Below are positions 24,326 to 35,142 of a DNA stretch of 64,000 nucleotides, piece after piece. The stretch's first letter is position 1, and every line of letters starts with the position of its first letter. The notes below the pieces were generated by a model. It saw only the letters and a list, made by a program, of their open reading frames with translations. It was not told the DNA's origin and ran no database searches. The stretch spans positions 7,254,001 through 7,318,000 of the forward strand of contig OX485804.1 in NCBI GenBank assembly GCA_950295325.1, given 5' to 3'. Origin of the DNA: Polytrichum commune (taxonomy: Eukaryota > Streptophyta > Polytrichopsida > Polytrichales > Polytrichaceae). The position numbers and the translations under genes were made by a program.

Positions 24326-24659
24326 GCCTAAGTAAAATGGACCAAACAATTTGCACTCATTTCTTTGGGACCTACTTTGGCTAAAGCCACTTGTGGTGAT
24401 GCGCCGCTAATCTTTTCTTTGGGACCATCGGCTTCAATGCTCTTGCAAACTTGATGGTCCCCACCATGTCCTCAAGAAGCCTTGGGGACTTAAACAAGGC
24501 ATCCACCACCCGCTTTTAAAACCTCACCTAAAAGGATGCATTTCTTAGAAAGCTTGTCCATTTTAGGTGTATCCTTCATTTATGCGTATGAATAGCGCAC
24601 ATAGGCCTTAAGAGGCCCCGGGTGCCTCATTAGCACCAAATTCATTATAACATCAATAC

Positions 24660-24945
24660 CCTCCAAGCATTTTGTATTGGAATTTCAATCCAACATTAAT
24701 GCCCTCCAAGGTTTTGGGTGCATTCGGTATTCTAGGCCCCAAATGTTTTTTTTGAGGTGTGCGGGAGCCCTTTCAAAGGACTCCACCAATTTCCTTACCA
24801 AATGCACCATCATGCCCACCATTGTCATTAGAACCAATGGTATGGTCAAATTCCCTTTACACATGATCTTTGTTCCAATTTGAGCCTCACAACCTTTTGG
24901 AAACCCCGGGCTAACCATAATAACCCGTTTGATAGCCATGTCTCC
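24660..24945 (-). pseudogene. gag N-terminus remnant of element 2
   Basis: 'MAIKRVIMVSPGFPKGCEAQ' starts soon after the primer site and runs 84 codons. It is the counterpart of 1222-1510 in element 1. Confidence 0.6.
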
Positions 24946-24976
24946 CTCAAAATGCTAGCTCAAATATTGGAACCCT

Positions 24977-24988
24977 GCTCTGATACCA
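24977..24988 (-). other. Primer-binding site of element 2
   Basis: GCTCTGATACCA on plus, the complement of the initiator tRNA-Met site, two bases from the LTR. Confidence 0.9.
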
Positions 24989-24990
24989 AG

Positions 24991-25963
24991 TGTCGCAACC
25001 CTTGCTAGGGCCCTTAATAATCTTGCCAATTTTCAATTCTAGCAAAGGTTACGAGTCGCTAAGCCTTCGCATTCCGCCATGCTAATGGATAGCTCCTCTT
25101 ACCCCGGACCAATAGTTCATAGGAGGGAACCAACCCTCCTACTTTGCTTTCGGGACTCACCCCTTAATCGGTAACCCATTTCCCCAATGTGGACTTCCAT
25201 CCATGGAAGTCCAATCCTATGTTGATCATCGCGTTGCCGGAGCAACACTACAACAACCCGAAGCATACTAGGCAACTATGGCCTCACAATAGGCCAAAGC
25301 CCATGGAGGCCTTGCCGTTCGGCCTCGGGTGGGTGAGGCCACACCACCTCACCCATATAAGCCTCTAGGACTTCACGCGGGGCCCCTACCCCACCGTCAA
25401 CCAACCTCTTGTCTCCCTACCAAGAGTTGGGGCCAAGTGGACATTTTCCTTTAGCAGCTGGGCCTAGAAGCCCCCAGCAGCTTCAGACCATCATAACTTC
25501 CTTGTATGATGTCTGATTCCAGCAACCAACCACTCCATCTTCATCTACGCTTCACGTAGATGCCGATGGACTCCTCACTTGCCCCATTCGGGCAAGTCTT
25601 GAGGAAGTTATGCCTGTTTGAACCTTGGCAGTCCCGGGAATCACTCCCAGCCACTGCTGTACCAGGGCGCTGTCCCGGGACAGCACCCCACTCAAATGGC
25701 CATAACTCCTAGCTCACACCTCCGATTGAGGTGTTCTTGAGCATTCTAGAATCACCACGCCATGAGCTACGCATAGCTCATGGCCTCACCCTCATGCCTC
25801 CTAGTCTTTGTGGGTGGGAGGCGTTCCCAACGCCCGGGGCCCTCACCCACACTAGGATCACTTGGGCCCTCTCACCAACGGCGCCACAAGTCCCGGGTGT
25901 CACTCCGGGGTCCCCCTTGTGCCCATGGTGTTTCGGCCACTCCTCATGGAGAGGTGCGCGACA
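24991..25963 (-). repeat. 5' LTR of element 2
   Basis: 973 bp, TGTCGC...GCGACA, next to the primer site and followed by the GTCAG duplication and RLK exon 8. Confidence 0.95.
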
Positions 25964-26011
25964 GTCAGGGTGGAGGGTACGGAGCCTGTGAGGTTGTTGT
26001 CTTGTAGAAAG
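25964..26011 (-). pseudogene. RLK exon 8, upstream part, cut by retrotransposon
   Basis: Codes 'FLQDNNLTGSVPSTL' and then runs into the LTR at 25963. The first five bases beside the LTR (GTCAG on plus) are the target duplication shared with 11905-11909. Confidence 0.93.
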
Positions 26012-26167
26012 CTGATGGAAGAGGCAAAAATGAATGAATTTGCAAGTCATAAAATTGTTTGCTCCATGAATTGCAACATAATTTGTGTCAGAGTACGCCA
26101 ATCTATAAGGTGGTGTTTATCAATTATGTATGTTGCAATAGCTTTGAGGTATGGTAAAGATTCTCAC

Positions 26168-26239
26168 ACTTCTTTCAAGGTTGGGATGGTTCCCAAAGAA
26201 GCCGGGATAGTACCAGTTAGGTCATTGTGTTGCAGATGC
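26168..26239 (-). CDS. RLK exon 7: LRR unit
   Basis: 72 bp, phase 2 at both ends: 'HLQHNDLTGTIPASLGTIPT'. Two donors are possible at its end; GTGAGA is chosen because it keeps the phase. Confidence 0.88.
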
Positions 26240-26383
26240 CTGCACAAAAATCATTGCCAAAGTACATCAATCCATACGTCTATGTGCTAACTTGGGGCAA
26301 TCTGACAAGTCAGAATTGAATCCCCAACAGCTAGTTTCATATTGATCCAAGCAGATTTGAAAAATTGTGAATGTCTCACTCAC

Positions 26384-26452
26384 AATGACGTTAAACTTTG
26401 AAGTGCACTTAAATCTGGAATGCTCCCTGTGAAGTAGTTGTCATCCAAAAAC
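26384..26452 (-). CDS. RLK exon 6: LRR unit
   Basis: 69 bp, phase 2 at both ends: 'FLDDNYFTGSIPDLSALQSL'. Confidence 0.9.
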
Positions 26453-26470
26453 CTGCGGGACTTCAAAATT

Positions 26471-26504
26471 TAGTTAGTTAGATAGATAGATAGATAGGTA
26501 GATA
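26471..26504. repeat. (GATA)n microsatellite in RLK intron
   Basis: Short run of GATA units with two interruptions, in the intron between exons 5 and 6. Confidence 0.8.
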
Positions 26505-26671
26505 CACAGCCATGAAGAGTCCCTACACCAGAGAATTACTACAACGTCTTGGTGGTGGATGCAAAAAACAAAATAACCAAGCTCCCAAACACACTAGCAT
26601 GTTGACCACATGGAAAATGTTTCTCATTGGAAATTGATAAACTCATGCAATAGAGTGGATGAGGGACTTAC

Positions 26672-26743
26672 AAGGATGTAAGCGCAGTCAAATTAGCAAA
26701 ACTTGCAGGTATTTGCCCTGTTAAATTGTACGAGGACAATGTT
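26672..26743 (-). CDS. RLK exon 5: LRR unit
   Basis: 72 bp, phase 2 at both ends: 'LSSYNLTGQIPASFANLTAL'. One LRR per exon is usual for plant LRR kinases. Confidence 0.9.
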
Positions 26744-27164
26744 CTACATAGAAGATGCACACATCAAAATGAATAAAGAGAATACCCATTTATGTTCACT
26801 GATTGAGTGCAAATGGACTAAACAGAAGGTTCTCAAAAAAATTATATACGTGATCTTACTTCATATCTAGAACAACACTTCGTATAGTCATTTTTTATTA
26901 TTCAAAACATAATTGATTCTATCATCAATATATTCCAACACTATACAGGGCAATCACAGAGTGATGGACCCATCTATATGTATTCACCAAGTGATCATAA
27001 CTTGTCAAATGTGCCATCACATCATTTACTCATGCGTAAATATATACTAGGAAAATAAAACTAGCATAAATGTACCAGTCTCAATCATATAACAAACTTC
27101 TCCTTCGTAAGGTAGCATAATATATGCATATATCTTCATGCATTCAACATGCAAAAATGCTTAC

Positions 27165-27276
27165 ATTGTAGTGACCCTTGGAACGGCCCCAGCTGAACAT
27201 GTGACCCATTCGATAGGCACAGGAAGGCATGGATCTCCACCATAGCTCAACGTTAGATTTAATGCCATTCTGATTG
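27165..27276 (-). CDS. RLK exon 4: pre-LRR cap
   Basis: Codes 'GGDPCLPVPIEWVTCSAG', the paired-Cys cap before the LRRs in malectin/LRR kinases. Phases are 1 in and 2 out. Confidence 0.9.
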
Positions 27277-27845
27277 CTGTAATTGCAAGAGCTATTGACA
27301 ACCACCAAAGAAACGTTAGTCTTACACTTGTTCTAGAAAAACGACAAAAAGAAGTTGCATGGGATCAACTTTAAGTAAGGTAGACCTACTTCCATTAGTC
27401 AAGTCTAAGTTAACTTCTGTGCCACTAAGAGCACTGAAAAAAGTTATTTCTATTGAAACGAAATGACATGAACCGTGAGTTGAAATCACAATGCTGCACC
27501 TTCCAAAGTCTTAAGACTTAGTCTGACTCAAATGAAAGTACAATGATGCAAGGCAAGCACACCTATAGTCATCCTTTCAACACATTACATCGCTATTACT
27601 AAACCACCATGATTCTTGTTGGGACTTCTTGGTAATTGGAAAAGGATTTCACCACATCTTCGAATGTAGTGTATGGATGTGCCATGACAATTAATAATGA
27701 GATTTTCCAAGTATTAGATGTAGCAGTGCCTATAAATAACCCTAGGCTCTCATGTTCGAACCATGTTCCTTTCAGGCATGAATCTACAGAGGTTGCTTTT
27801 GGATATTTTATCACAATTTCAGTGCAGTTACCATACATCACTCAC

Positions 27846-28348
27846 CATCGGCCTTGTTAGTAGGAGCCGTGAATGTTAACGGGAACTGGACATGAAGCTC
27901 GAATGCATTCAAAATTGGAGAGCGGGCAGATTGGACAGTGGGTTCAAGTTGGATTTTGAAGCTTGCGTCAAACGTGTAATTCTGAAAGTAGATCAAATCA
28001 GCCCGGAAGGCGCCACCCGTGTAATTGTAAGGGTTGACGTAGGTTGGCGTGTAGCCTCCCATAATGATGTTGAAAGACCTTGAAGTCGCATTTGCATTTG
28101 AGTCCAATTCTGCAAAGTAATACTGCATCAAGCTTGTGAAAGATGCACTTCCCAATGCTGAAGTGATGGAAGTAAACTGCATGGTCAATGCAGTGGCAAT
28201 AGTCAGGGACGAGGTTTGGCCACTTTGCATTACGACCGAAGGGGGATTCAGAACATATGTATTTGACACTGGTGTTGCTACCGAGAGTGCTGTCGAAGTA
28301 CTGTCGTTGTAGGGCGTCCAAATGCGGTCATATGCATCATCCGGATAT
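27846..28348 (-). CDS. RLK exon 3: malectin-like domain, second half
   Basis: Begins 'RYPDDAYDRIWTPY', a hallmark of this family. It then carries 'YYFAELDSNANATSRSFNI' and 'LNAFELHVQFPL'. Donor GTGAGT, phase 1. Confidence 0.92.
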
Positions 28349-28833
28349 CTGCAAAAAATTTAGTAAACTTGTGAGCAAGTTTGAATACATTCTTGATGCT
28401 GTAGACTTGAAGGCTTCTTTACGTCCAACGTTTATTTAAGTTTCAGAAAACATTAAATCTAAGAGTTGCATTCATAGGATAAGCATTCTTCAAGGGTATA
28501 AAGTTTCGTGGAAATGGTAATCCATTCCTACTAGGGAGGGGTTTGGATGGTGACCCATGCTTTAGAAAACTTGTAAACCTTTTACTAACCTGTACACACA
28601 CCGTCTCAAAGAACTCCTCTCAATGCTCTCTTTCTGAACATTTTACTCCTCTTTGTGTAATAGCACTTTATCAACCCGTTAAAAACATTAGAAGTGACTT
28701 AGAAAAAGTTGTTCTATAGAGGGGAGTTGCCACCCCGCACGGGCAAATACATAAGAACCAAGTCATCAAAGTCTTGAAGGCATTGCATATCTCTCAATAT
28801 GTCATTAGGAGTAGGAATGTGACGAGGACTCAC
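28349..28833 (-). other. RLK intron 2, 485 bp
   Basis: Non-coding between the two malectin exons. I see no other feature in it. Confidence 0.7.
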
Positions 28834-29386
28834 CTGACTACCACACTGCCACCGATATTATACCGGAAAAGCTTTAAGTAGAAATTCCCATCCAGAAGGC
28901 TTGTTTCTGAGTAAGCACCGGCTTTATATGTGCGGAGCTCCAAAGACGAAATGAAAGGATTGCTCCCACCGGTTTGATCGCGAATCAAGCAGAAGTCAAT
29001 TGTATTCTTCGTAGCCATGTATAAATGTTCATATATGGTGGTATAGCCATTATTCAAGCTACTTGCGTCTAAATTCCATACTTGAGTTGCGTCGATCGAT
29101 ACATTGAATGATGGTTTTGTGGCAGCATTGTCATATGAGCCGTACCAAAAACTGTAGCGGATCATGTAAGCCATGCCCACGACCGTGCCCGGCAATACGT
29201 AGCAATACTTTTTCCGAGGCTCATCAAAGTATCGAAGCGTTGAAAATGCTTGTGCCCACACCGAGCTACCAGGAACATTGGCGAAGTTTTTCCCAACAGA
29301 GGTGTAATTACCATCGGGCACCCAGTATACACCCGTAATGGAATCCGTGTAAGCTGCTGTAGCGCCACAGTCGATGCTAATGAACC
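28834..29386 (-). CDS. RLK exon 2: malectin-like domain, first half
   Basis: Begins 'GFISIDCGA' after a TTTTCAG acceptor, the classic start of plant malectin-like ectodomains, and holds 'YFDEPRKKYCYVLPG' and 'IRYSFWYGSYD'. The phase 2 donor is GTGAGT. Confidence 0.92.
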
Positions 29387-29429
29387 CTGAAAATATCAAC
29401 CAAGTAGGTGTGTAGATCTCAAATTAGGC

Positions 29430-30190
29430 ATAAATGATGTACATGAGGTTATGGAAACACTTCAAATGGAATTTCTCCTCAATGACTCAATAGGTAGGTC
29501 CATCTGATGCGATTCCATTTGTGAGCTTACGTTGGACAATCATCTGCCTTACGCTATACAAGCAAGGTACGTGGGCATTAGGTGCTCACTCTTCTTAATC
29601 ACACACCTGCATTGCATGGTATATGGAAAGGCTTGTAGATAAGAACAAACTCCAGAAAGACACTAGATATATATAACTCGTGATTTAGGCGTAAATGATG
29701 CATGAGGTTTGAAGGAAATGTTTCCAATGTATTGTCATCAATGATTCAGTGGGTCCATGTACAATGTGATTCCATTTGTGAACTCTGATTGGACAGTCAT
29801 GTGTTTTACGTTTATAGAAACAAGGTGTGAGGGACTTAGGTGCACACTCTTCTTCATCGCAGACCTATATTTGAGCAGTCCATATATGGCAAGGCTTGAA
29901 TTCAAGAACACACACAAAGAAAGACACTTGATGCATATCTTCATTTAGAATCAAATGATGCATGGGCTCAAGGAAATGTTCCCAAAGTATATTTCTCATC
30001 AATGACTTGATAGGTTAGGTGTGCGTAATGTGATTCCATTTGTGAACTTTGGTTGGCGATTCATGTGCTTTGCCTTTATATGAGTATGTAAGGTATGTGG
30101 GCCTTATGTAGTCACTCTTTTGAACCAATCACCTAGATTTGGAACGTCTATGGCAAGGCTTGTAGTTAAAAAACATACACCAAGCACATA
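29430..30190 (+). repeat. Three tandem copies of a ~260-bp unit in RLK intron 1
   Basis: GATTCCATTTGTGA recurs near 29512, 29768 and 30032, each followed by a cold-spot of similar text ('TCATGTG', 'CACTCTTCTT', 'CAAGGCTTG'). It fills most of the first coding intron (29387-30508). Part of the unit matches the dispersed repeat family listed at 32195, 33830 and elsewhere. Confidence 0.75.
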
Positions 30191-30508
30191 CTCGCTATGA
30201 TGAGATTGAACTATGTGCTCAAACAAACCTAGACAACACTCTAGGTTCAAAAGTGAATACAATTGAGAGGGCCTATGGGATTGTCGTAAGAGAACCAGAA
30301 TCTTCACTTCGACTCCTTCAAACTTTTGCATGTCAGTTTGAAAGATAATCTTTGTGATTAGCAGTTGCTATCCAGATGAGGCAGTTCCTGATCGCATCCA
30401 GTGGCCAACATTGTGTGACATGAAGTTCGAAGTGCTCACAATAAGGCCATATGTATTACGACAATAGCATCTCAAAGACCTATACTTGAGTGAATCAAAG
30501 AGTCACAC

Positions 30509-30617
30509 CTGATTGAGAAGGAGCCTGTGCACATGTTGTTTGCACACTGAAGACAACTGCAACCGCTAATGCAATTAACACTTGTAAGGTCTGCACATGA
30601 TGCATCTTGTGGTCCAT
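30509..30617 (-). CDS. RLK exon 1: signal peptide
   Basis: Codes about 36 residues with a hydrophobic core 'VLIALAVAVVFSVQTTCA', a secretory signal. ATGs lie at 30617 and 30605; I chose the first. A TTGGCAG acceptor-like sequence just upstream suggests a 5' UTR intron. The donor is GTGTGA, phase 1. Confidence 0.8.
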
Positions 30618-33090
30618 CGCAACCTGCCAATCGGATTCAAATAAATGCTCAATGTTTTTGCCCATCACCAATGTGGAATTAAACAGCAACAAAATACTGA
30701 CAAGCATAATCTGCACTGTCAACTCTGCATGCAGCTGAGCAATGCTATCGAGACTAAAAGCCTATGAAGCTGAATACCAACTCAGCCTGGAACACTGCAC
30801 TTTTGTATAGTATGAAAATCAACGCTTCATCGCCTTGAGCCCCTCTAAGTTATGAGGCAAACTTCACCACCTTGAGTCTCTCAAAATTGAAAGGTATAAA
30901 TGGGAAGTTCGCTCCAACAGGAGTATGCATGTTCAAGTAAATAGGGAAAAATCCCTGTGGACGTCCTAGTATTTTGTTTTTCATGAGTAATACCAAGAAA
31001 AATAAGTGACAACTACAAGACAGAATCACCTGAAGGACATAAAAGTTATAACTTTTAAAAAGCAGCATAACATGGGCAGCAACTAAGGTCAAAGTACCCC
31101 AATTCCCATTGTTGACCATCTATTTACATAGGACATACGTACTAATTCAATACTAATTATGAGATTATTCTAGGGATGACCAAATTGTAGCTCATTGGTT
31201 GAGACAAAGAGAGAGAGAGAAAGAAGTCAACGCCCCAACACTACCAATGTTTTTTTTGGAGGGGTATGTAATCACTTTAGCCCCCAAAAACCCTTGAATT
31301 TCGTAATCATATCTAAATCACACCATGCCCAATTCCATGAACTCTATTGCATTAACCTCCTTGTGGGTTGGTGTGCATGAATAAGGGTCTCACGTGCTCA
31401 TTGTGTCCGTCCTAGCCACTTCTACCTTACAGCTTGATCTACATGCAAGATGACTTTCAATGAGTAGTCTTCCACAATGGACAAGGGAGATCATTCTTGC
31501 ACAATAGTTATGATTGAGGGAGCTTCAAGCAACCGACTTTAGGACCACACCGTGCATTTTTTTGAGAACTCTCCCATCTTGACATGATTCTAAAGAGGGA
31601 ATTGTCAAAGGCAAATTCAAAGCGATTTAATGTGTTACTAGAATGTGCTTGAGAGATCCATTGCATGAAGGTAAGCAAGCCTAGTTCGGCCACTTTGTAG
31701 TCATAAGGGGCCTATACATGATGGTTTGTGGTTAGGAGCAGAACTAAGCACAGACACCAAAAAGAACCAATTTCAAAATTAGTTATTATTCTAGACTGAA
31801 ATGTCAACAAAATTGAAGGCACCTACATGACCATTCAAAACGAAAGAGAATCTTCACTTGTCCATATCAACTCTGAGAATTATGAGGAGCATGGCTACAG
31901 TGCCAGTTCGGATTTGCAAATCATCTTGTCCTAATCATATGTTTAATATCCTACAAGATGTGCAGTGATCGACAAAAAGTGCCCGTTTTAAAACCACTTA
32001 CCTTACATCCCAATACAAGATCATGCCCTAAACTATATGTTGAGATGTAGAGGACCAAGCACCCAAGAAGACGAAGACGACTAAACTACAGAGTTTGAAA
32101 TAAGGAAATAATGAAAGAGATGGGTAGTGAGCTTCTTTAATCATTTGCTCCTGATAAAACCTCACGAGATCCAGCTTCTGAGGGATTCAAAGGATACACC
32201 CTATAAGCGGGCCTAATTCGGCTACTTATCTTAATTAGACACCTGTACTTGAGTGGTGTGTGATTAAGTATGGAATTAAGGAAGGACATTAACAGAAACA
32301 CGTTTGAGATGGAGTGCACTACCATTTCAACAATTCTAGGTTCAATAGTCAACATAATTAGAAGTATCTATATGATCATTGAAGAAGAAAGAGAATCTTC
32401 TAATTGGAACAAGTTATTCATATGACTCTAAACATTACGAGGAAAATGGCTACGGCCTCGATTTGGACTTGCTAATCGTCCTGTACTAATTGCATGTTTA
32501 TTTTTTCCTAATAGAAGTAGGCATAGTTCTTCACCATCTTTTGGTCCCAGCACATATGATGCTCAAACTCAGGCATCTCATAAGATTCCGCCAATTGAAC
32601 TACCCCAATGCTCCTCTAACAATTTAAAGCCAAATCTTGCAACTCCAGCTTGAAGGTTTGTAAATTTTTTTTTCAAAAACCTACCATCCACTCTCGCTGT
32701 TTGAACACAGGGTCAACATATACATGGGATAATATGGCCTCTGAACCATTGTTTACACTCCAATGCATTGTTTATTTCTCAGTCTAGAATCCAAAACCAG
32801 TATTGTTGCAGCCACCTCTACATTCTTCTCTCACCTCCCGGCTAACTATTTGTACCCAATATTGATCTAAAGCACAAGACATAATCGAACATCTTGAAGC
32901 ACAAATATACGTGACGTGAATCCCTTGGTTTTTGCCCCTTTTCGCTAGACGTTCCAGATATGCGAATTTTCATTAGAGTTTTGGGTTTCAGGTGTCATTA
33001 CTAGTTAATGCTAATGAAAACACGTAGTTCTTCACCATCTTTTGGCCCCAATATTTGTACCCAACATCTATTGATCTAAAGCAGCAGATC
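30618..33090. other. Upstream region of the receptor kinase
   Basis: AT-rich, no gene visible. It must hold the RLK promoter and any 5' UTR exons, but I cannot place a TATA box with confidence. It contains dispersed-repeat copies at about 31720-31870 and 32195-32405. Confidence 0.4.
32195..32405 (+). repeat. Dispersed repeat family, copy
   Basis: About 190 bp with the recurring order 'CACCT.TA.TTGAGTGGTGTGTG', 'CAAACACC..AAAG', 'AGATTG.ACTAC', 'CAA.ATAGT.AACA.AATT'. Related copies: about 30110-30310, 31720-31870, 33830-34020, 37735-37925, 42500-42610, 59030-59220 (minus) and 63810-64000. No coding capacity and no clear TIR. Confidence 0.6.
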
Positions 33091-33099
33091 GTATGAACG

Positions 33100-33675
33100 A
33101 AACTCTTTGAAGCAGAAACGTAAGTGACACAAGCATCATCATCATCATCATCACCATAAGTGAGCTTAATGTTGATGAGGAGCAATATACCTTGAACATA
33201 CCTCCAACTACGAAAAACCTGGTACTAATAAATTCAAGAAAAATGCAGCTCCTCGTCAAATCTTCGTGGCCCACTCTGTCGAACTACCAAACTTCTTAAA
33301 CCACACATTCAAGTTATAAGGCATCATCATCATCATCATCGAGTTTGAAGCTCAATGTTGATGAGGAGAAACTCGTAATGACCTTGATCCAATTACAAAA
33401 CACTGGTACTAATAAAATCAAGGAAAAAAGCGGCTTCGCATAAAATCTTTGTGGCCCACTCGGTCGATCTACCAAAATTCTTAAACCACAAATTCAAGTG
33501 ACGAAGCATCATCATCGTCATCTAAGTGAGCTTTGCATCGATGAGGAGAAACTTGCAATGCTGTGGAGCCTACCTCCAATTACAAAGCACCAGATTATAT
33601 GCTCAAGAAAGAAGCAGCTCCTCATTATACATTCAGGGTCCACTCTGTCGATCTAGCTACCAAACCTCTGGAAGC
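33100..33675 (+). repeat. Three tandem ~186-bp units with CAT triplet runs
   Basis: CATCATCATC runs occur near 33134, 33320 and 33507, each followed by 'TTGATGAGGAG' or similar, 'CCAATTACAAA' and 'CCCACTCTGTCGA'. The three units are about 80% alike by eye. It lies 2.5 kb upstream of the RLK start. Confidence 0.75.
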
Positions 33676-33829
33676 ACCACATGATCCTGCTCCGTAACAA
33701 TACGGTTGCATCCATCACTCCGGCCTACGTACATTCCTGACCTGCCATTCCTGACCCTAGATTTCTTTCTTCTGCGACCAATGCAACCTAACCTCCATGT
33801 ATCTGCAATTAAATAAGGTAGGCGGGTGT

Positions 33830-34020
33830 TATGCGGTACTTACTCTTGTTAATCGGACCCCCATATTTGAATGGTGTGAGGCTCGGTGAGGATCAGAAGA
33901 CAAACACCGTAAAGTCACATGTTCAAAAGAGATTGGACTACGTCTTCAAAATTCATCAACTACTCTACACTCAACACTCAACACAATTGAGGAGGTCTAT
34001 CTGATTTTCAATCCGCTTCT
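33830..34020 (+). repeat. Dispersed repeat family, copy
   Basis: Carries 'AGAGATTGGACTACGTCTTC', shared almost word for word with the copy at 37735-37925. Confidence 0.65.
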
Positions 34021-34107
34021 TGGTCATGCTTCGAAGTAGATTTGGTGATGCAACACAAGTTTGGTTACTACGTACATCAGTGTAATCGGCACTTGGAGAA
34101 CATTAAC

Positions 34108-34151
34108 ACTCAACTCAACCGAACTCAACTCAACTCAACTCAACTCAACTC
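34108..34151. repeat. (CAACT)n minisatellite
   Basis: Eight or so CAACT/GAACT units in a row. Confidence 0.85.
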
Positions 34152-34154
34152 GCA

Positions 34155-35142
34155 TTGTGTCTTGTGCAGGTACCAAGCATCGGAGGAATCCCTCCCAAGT
34201 GACTGGATGCGAGAAATAAGAGTCGGTGCCACATCTTCGGTGCTCAAAGGTAGCTACGCTGCATTTATTTCTGGCAACATCGTACAATTTTAGCCGGCTG
34301 ATGCCGCTGACACCACCGAGCCGAGATGAATGGACACCTTAAGTTAGCGTATGTGGGACCGGCGCATGAAGTTACAGATAAACAGGTTGAGGTTCAGGAG
34401 TTACAAAGAATGAAGTTACAAAGAACTGGTTGAAGTTCAGGAGATTTACTCATCATTTTAGAGGAATCTGTGGAACATGCTTCATTTTCATAAAGAAAAC
34501 CCGAAAGATCGCAACATGTAATCCATCAGATGGACTTGGAAACACTCAAATCGTTTTCCATTTCTGGGGATGGCCAACTCTATCGATCCATAATGGATTG
34601 GGAGAACCGGCTAGCACACTAAGTTATTGCGTCGGGGTAAAATGCACTCCACGTTTTTACTACGTTTTGCAGCATGTGCGGTGGCTTGCCTTGGCGGTAA
34701 CCACTTTTGTTGTTGTTGTTGTTGTACAATTGCTCATCCGATTATCATGTCTCCCCAATGACTAAAAACAGTCGCGGGACAACAAAGCTGGACCATGTGC
34801 CCAGCCCACGAACCCAAGATCGTGATTTCAAATATCGCAAATGAACTTTCTCGAATCCCCCTATGAAAAACCAGAATTCAAAAAAACAAAAAAAAAACAA
34901 AAAAAAAAAGGGATGATTAAAAGAACCCATGGGGAAAGACCATGTAGAGTAGGCAAGGAAGTCAACGCCACACAATCAGGAACGCCAAGTAATTACCCAC
35001 CTTCTTAAAACAGCAATCAAGTTACTTCTTCGTGCTTTTCAAACTCCAGGAGGACGATCGTGTAATTAATATGCCATAAGCCACTTGTTCGTCAGTTTCA
35101 TCAAGTACTCATAGTGACTTTGCATTGCCGATATATGTATGT
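34155..35142. other. Gene-free stretch
   Basis: No convincing gene. It has a GTT triplet run near 34717-34732 and an A-rich run at 34865-34910. Confidence 0.4.

Larger units (their letters stand above)
11910..25963 (-). mobile_element. Ty3/gypsy element 2, inserted in RLK exon 8, split by element 3
   Basis: LTRs are 11910-12882 (3') and 24991-25963 (5'), each 973 bp and differing by about three bases by eye. Target duplication GTCAG lies at 11905-11909 and 25964-25968. Net length without the nested element is about 7.06 kb. Orientation is the same as the receptor-kinase gene. The interior order on minus is primer site, gag, Cys-rich array, protease, RNase H array, [element 3], integrase, polypurine tract. 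The RT core is missing and frames are broken. Confidence 0.96.
7881..30617 (-). pseudogene. Malectin-like LRR receptor-like Ser/Thr kinase, exon 8 broken by a nested retrotransposon
   Basis: Fifteen exons joined from sequence: 30509-30617, 28834-29386, 27846-28348, 27165-27276, 26672-26743, 26384-26452, 26168-26239, exon 8 split as 25964-26011 plus 11884-11909, 11444-11676, 11123-11322, 10451-10577, 10169-10240, 9138-9327, 8804-8939, 7881-8246. All junctions are GT-AG and phases agree, giving 960 codons plus stop once the insertion is discounted. Order: signal peptide, malectin-like ectodomain (about 37-388), 'GDPCLPVPIEWVTC' cap, short LRRs, transmembrane helix (about 546-571), kinase with GEGGFG (627-632), Lys648, HRD (745-747) and DFG (765-767). 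It resembles the Arabidopsis At1g67720/At2g37050 type. All key residues are present, so it looks like a catalytically competent RD kinase before disruption. The natural ligand cannot be told. Confidence 0.93.

Noticed and set aside
26471..26504. CRISPR-like or regulatory role for short tandem repeats
   Set aside because: These are simple microsatellites in a eukaryotic intron, with no spacers.
28830..29399. A single-exon gene starting at the ATG-like codon before 'FSGFISIDCG'
   Set aside because: The first residues come from intron sequence. The TTTTCAG acceptor and the signal-peptide exon at 30509-30617 explain the start better.
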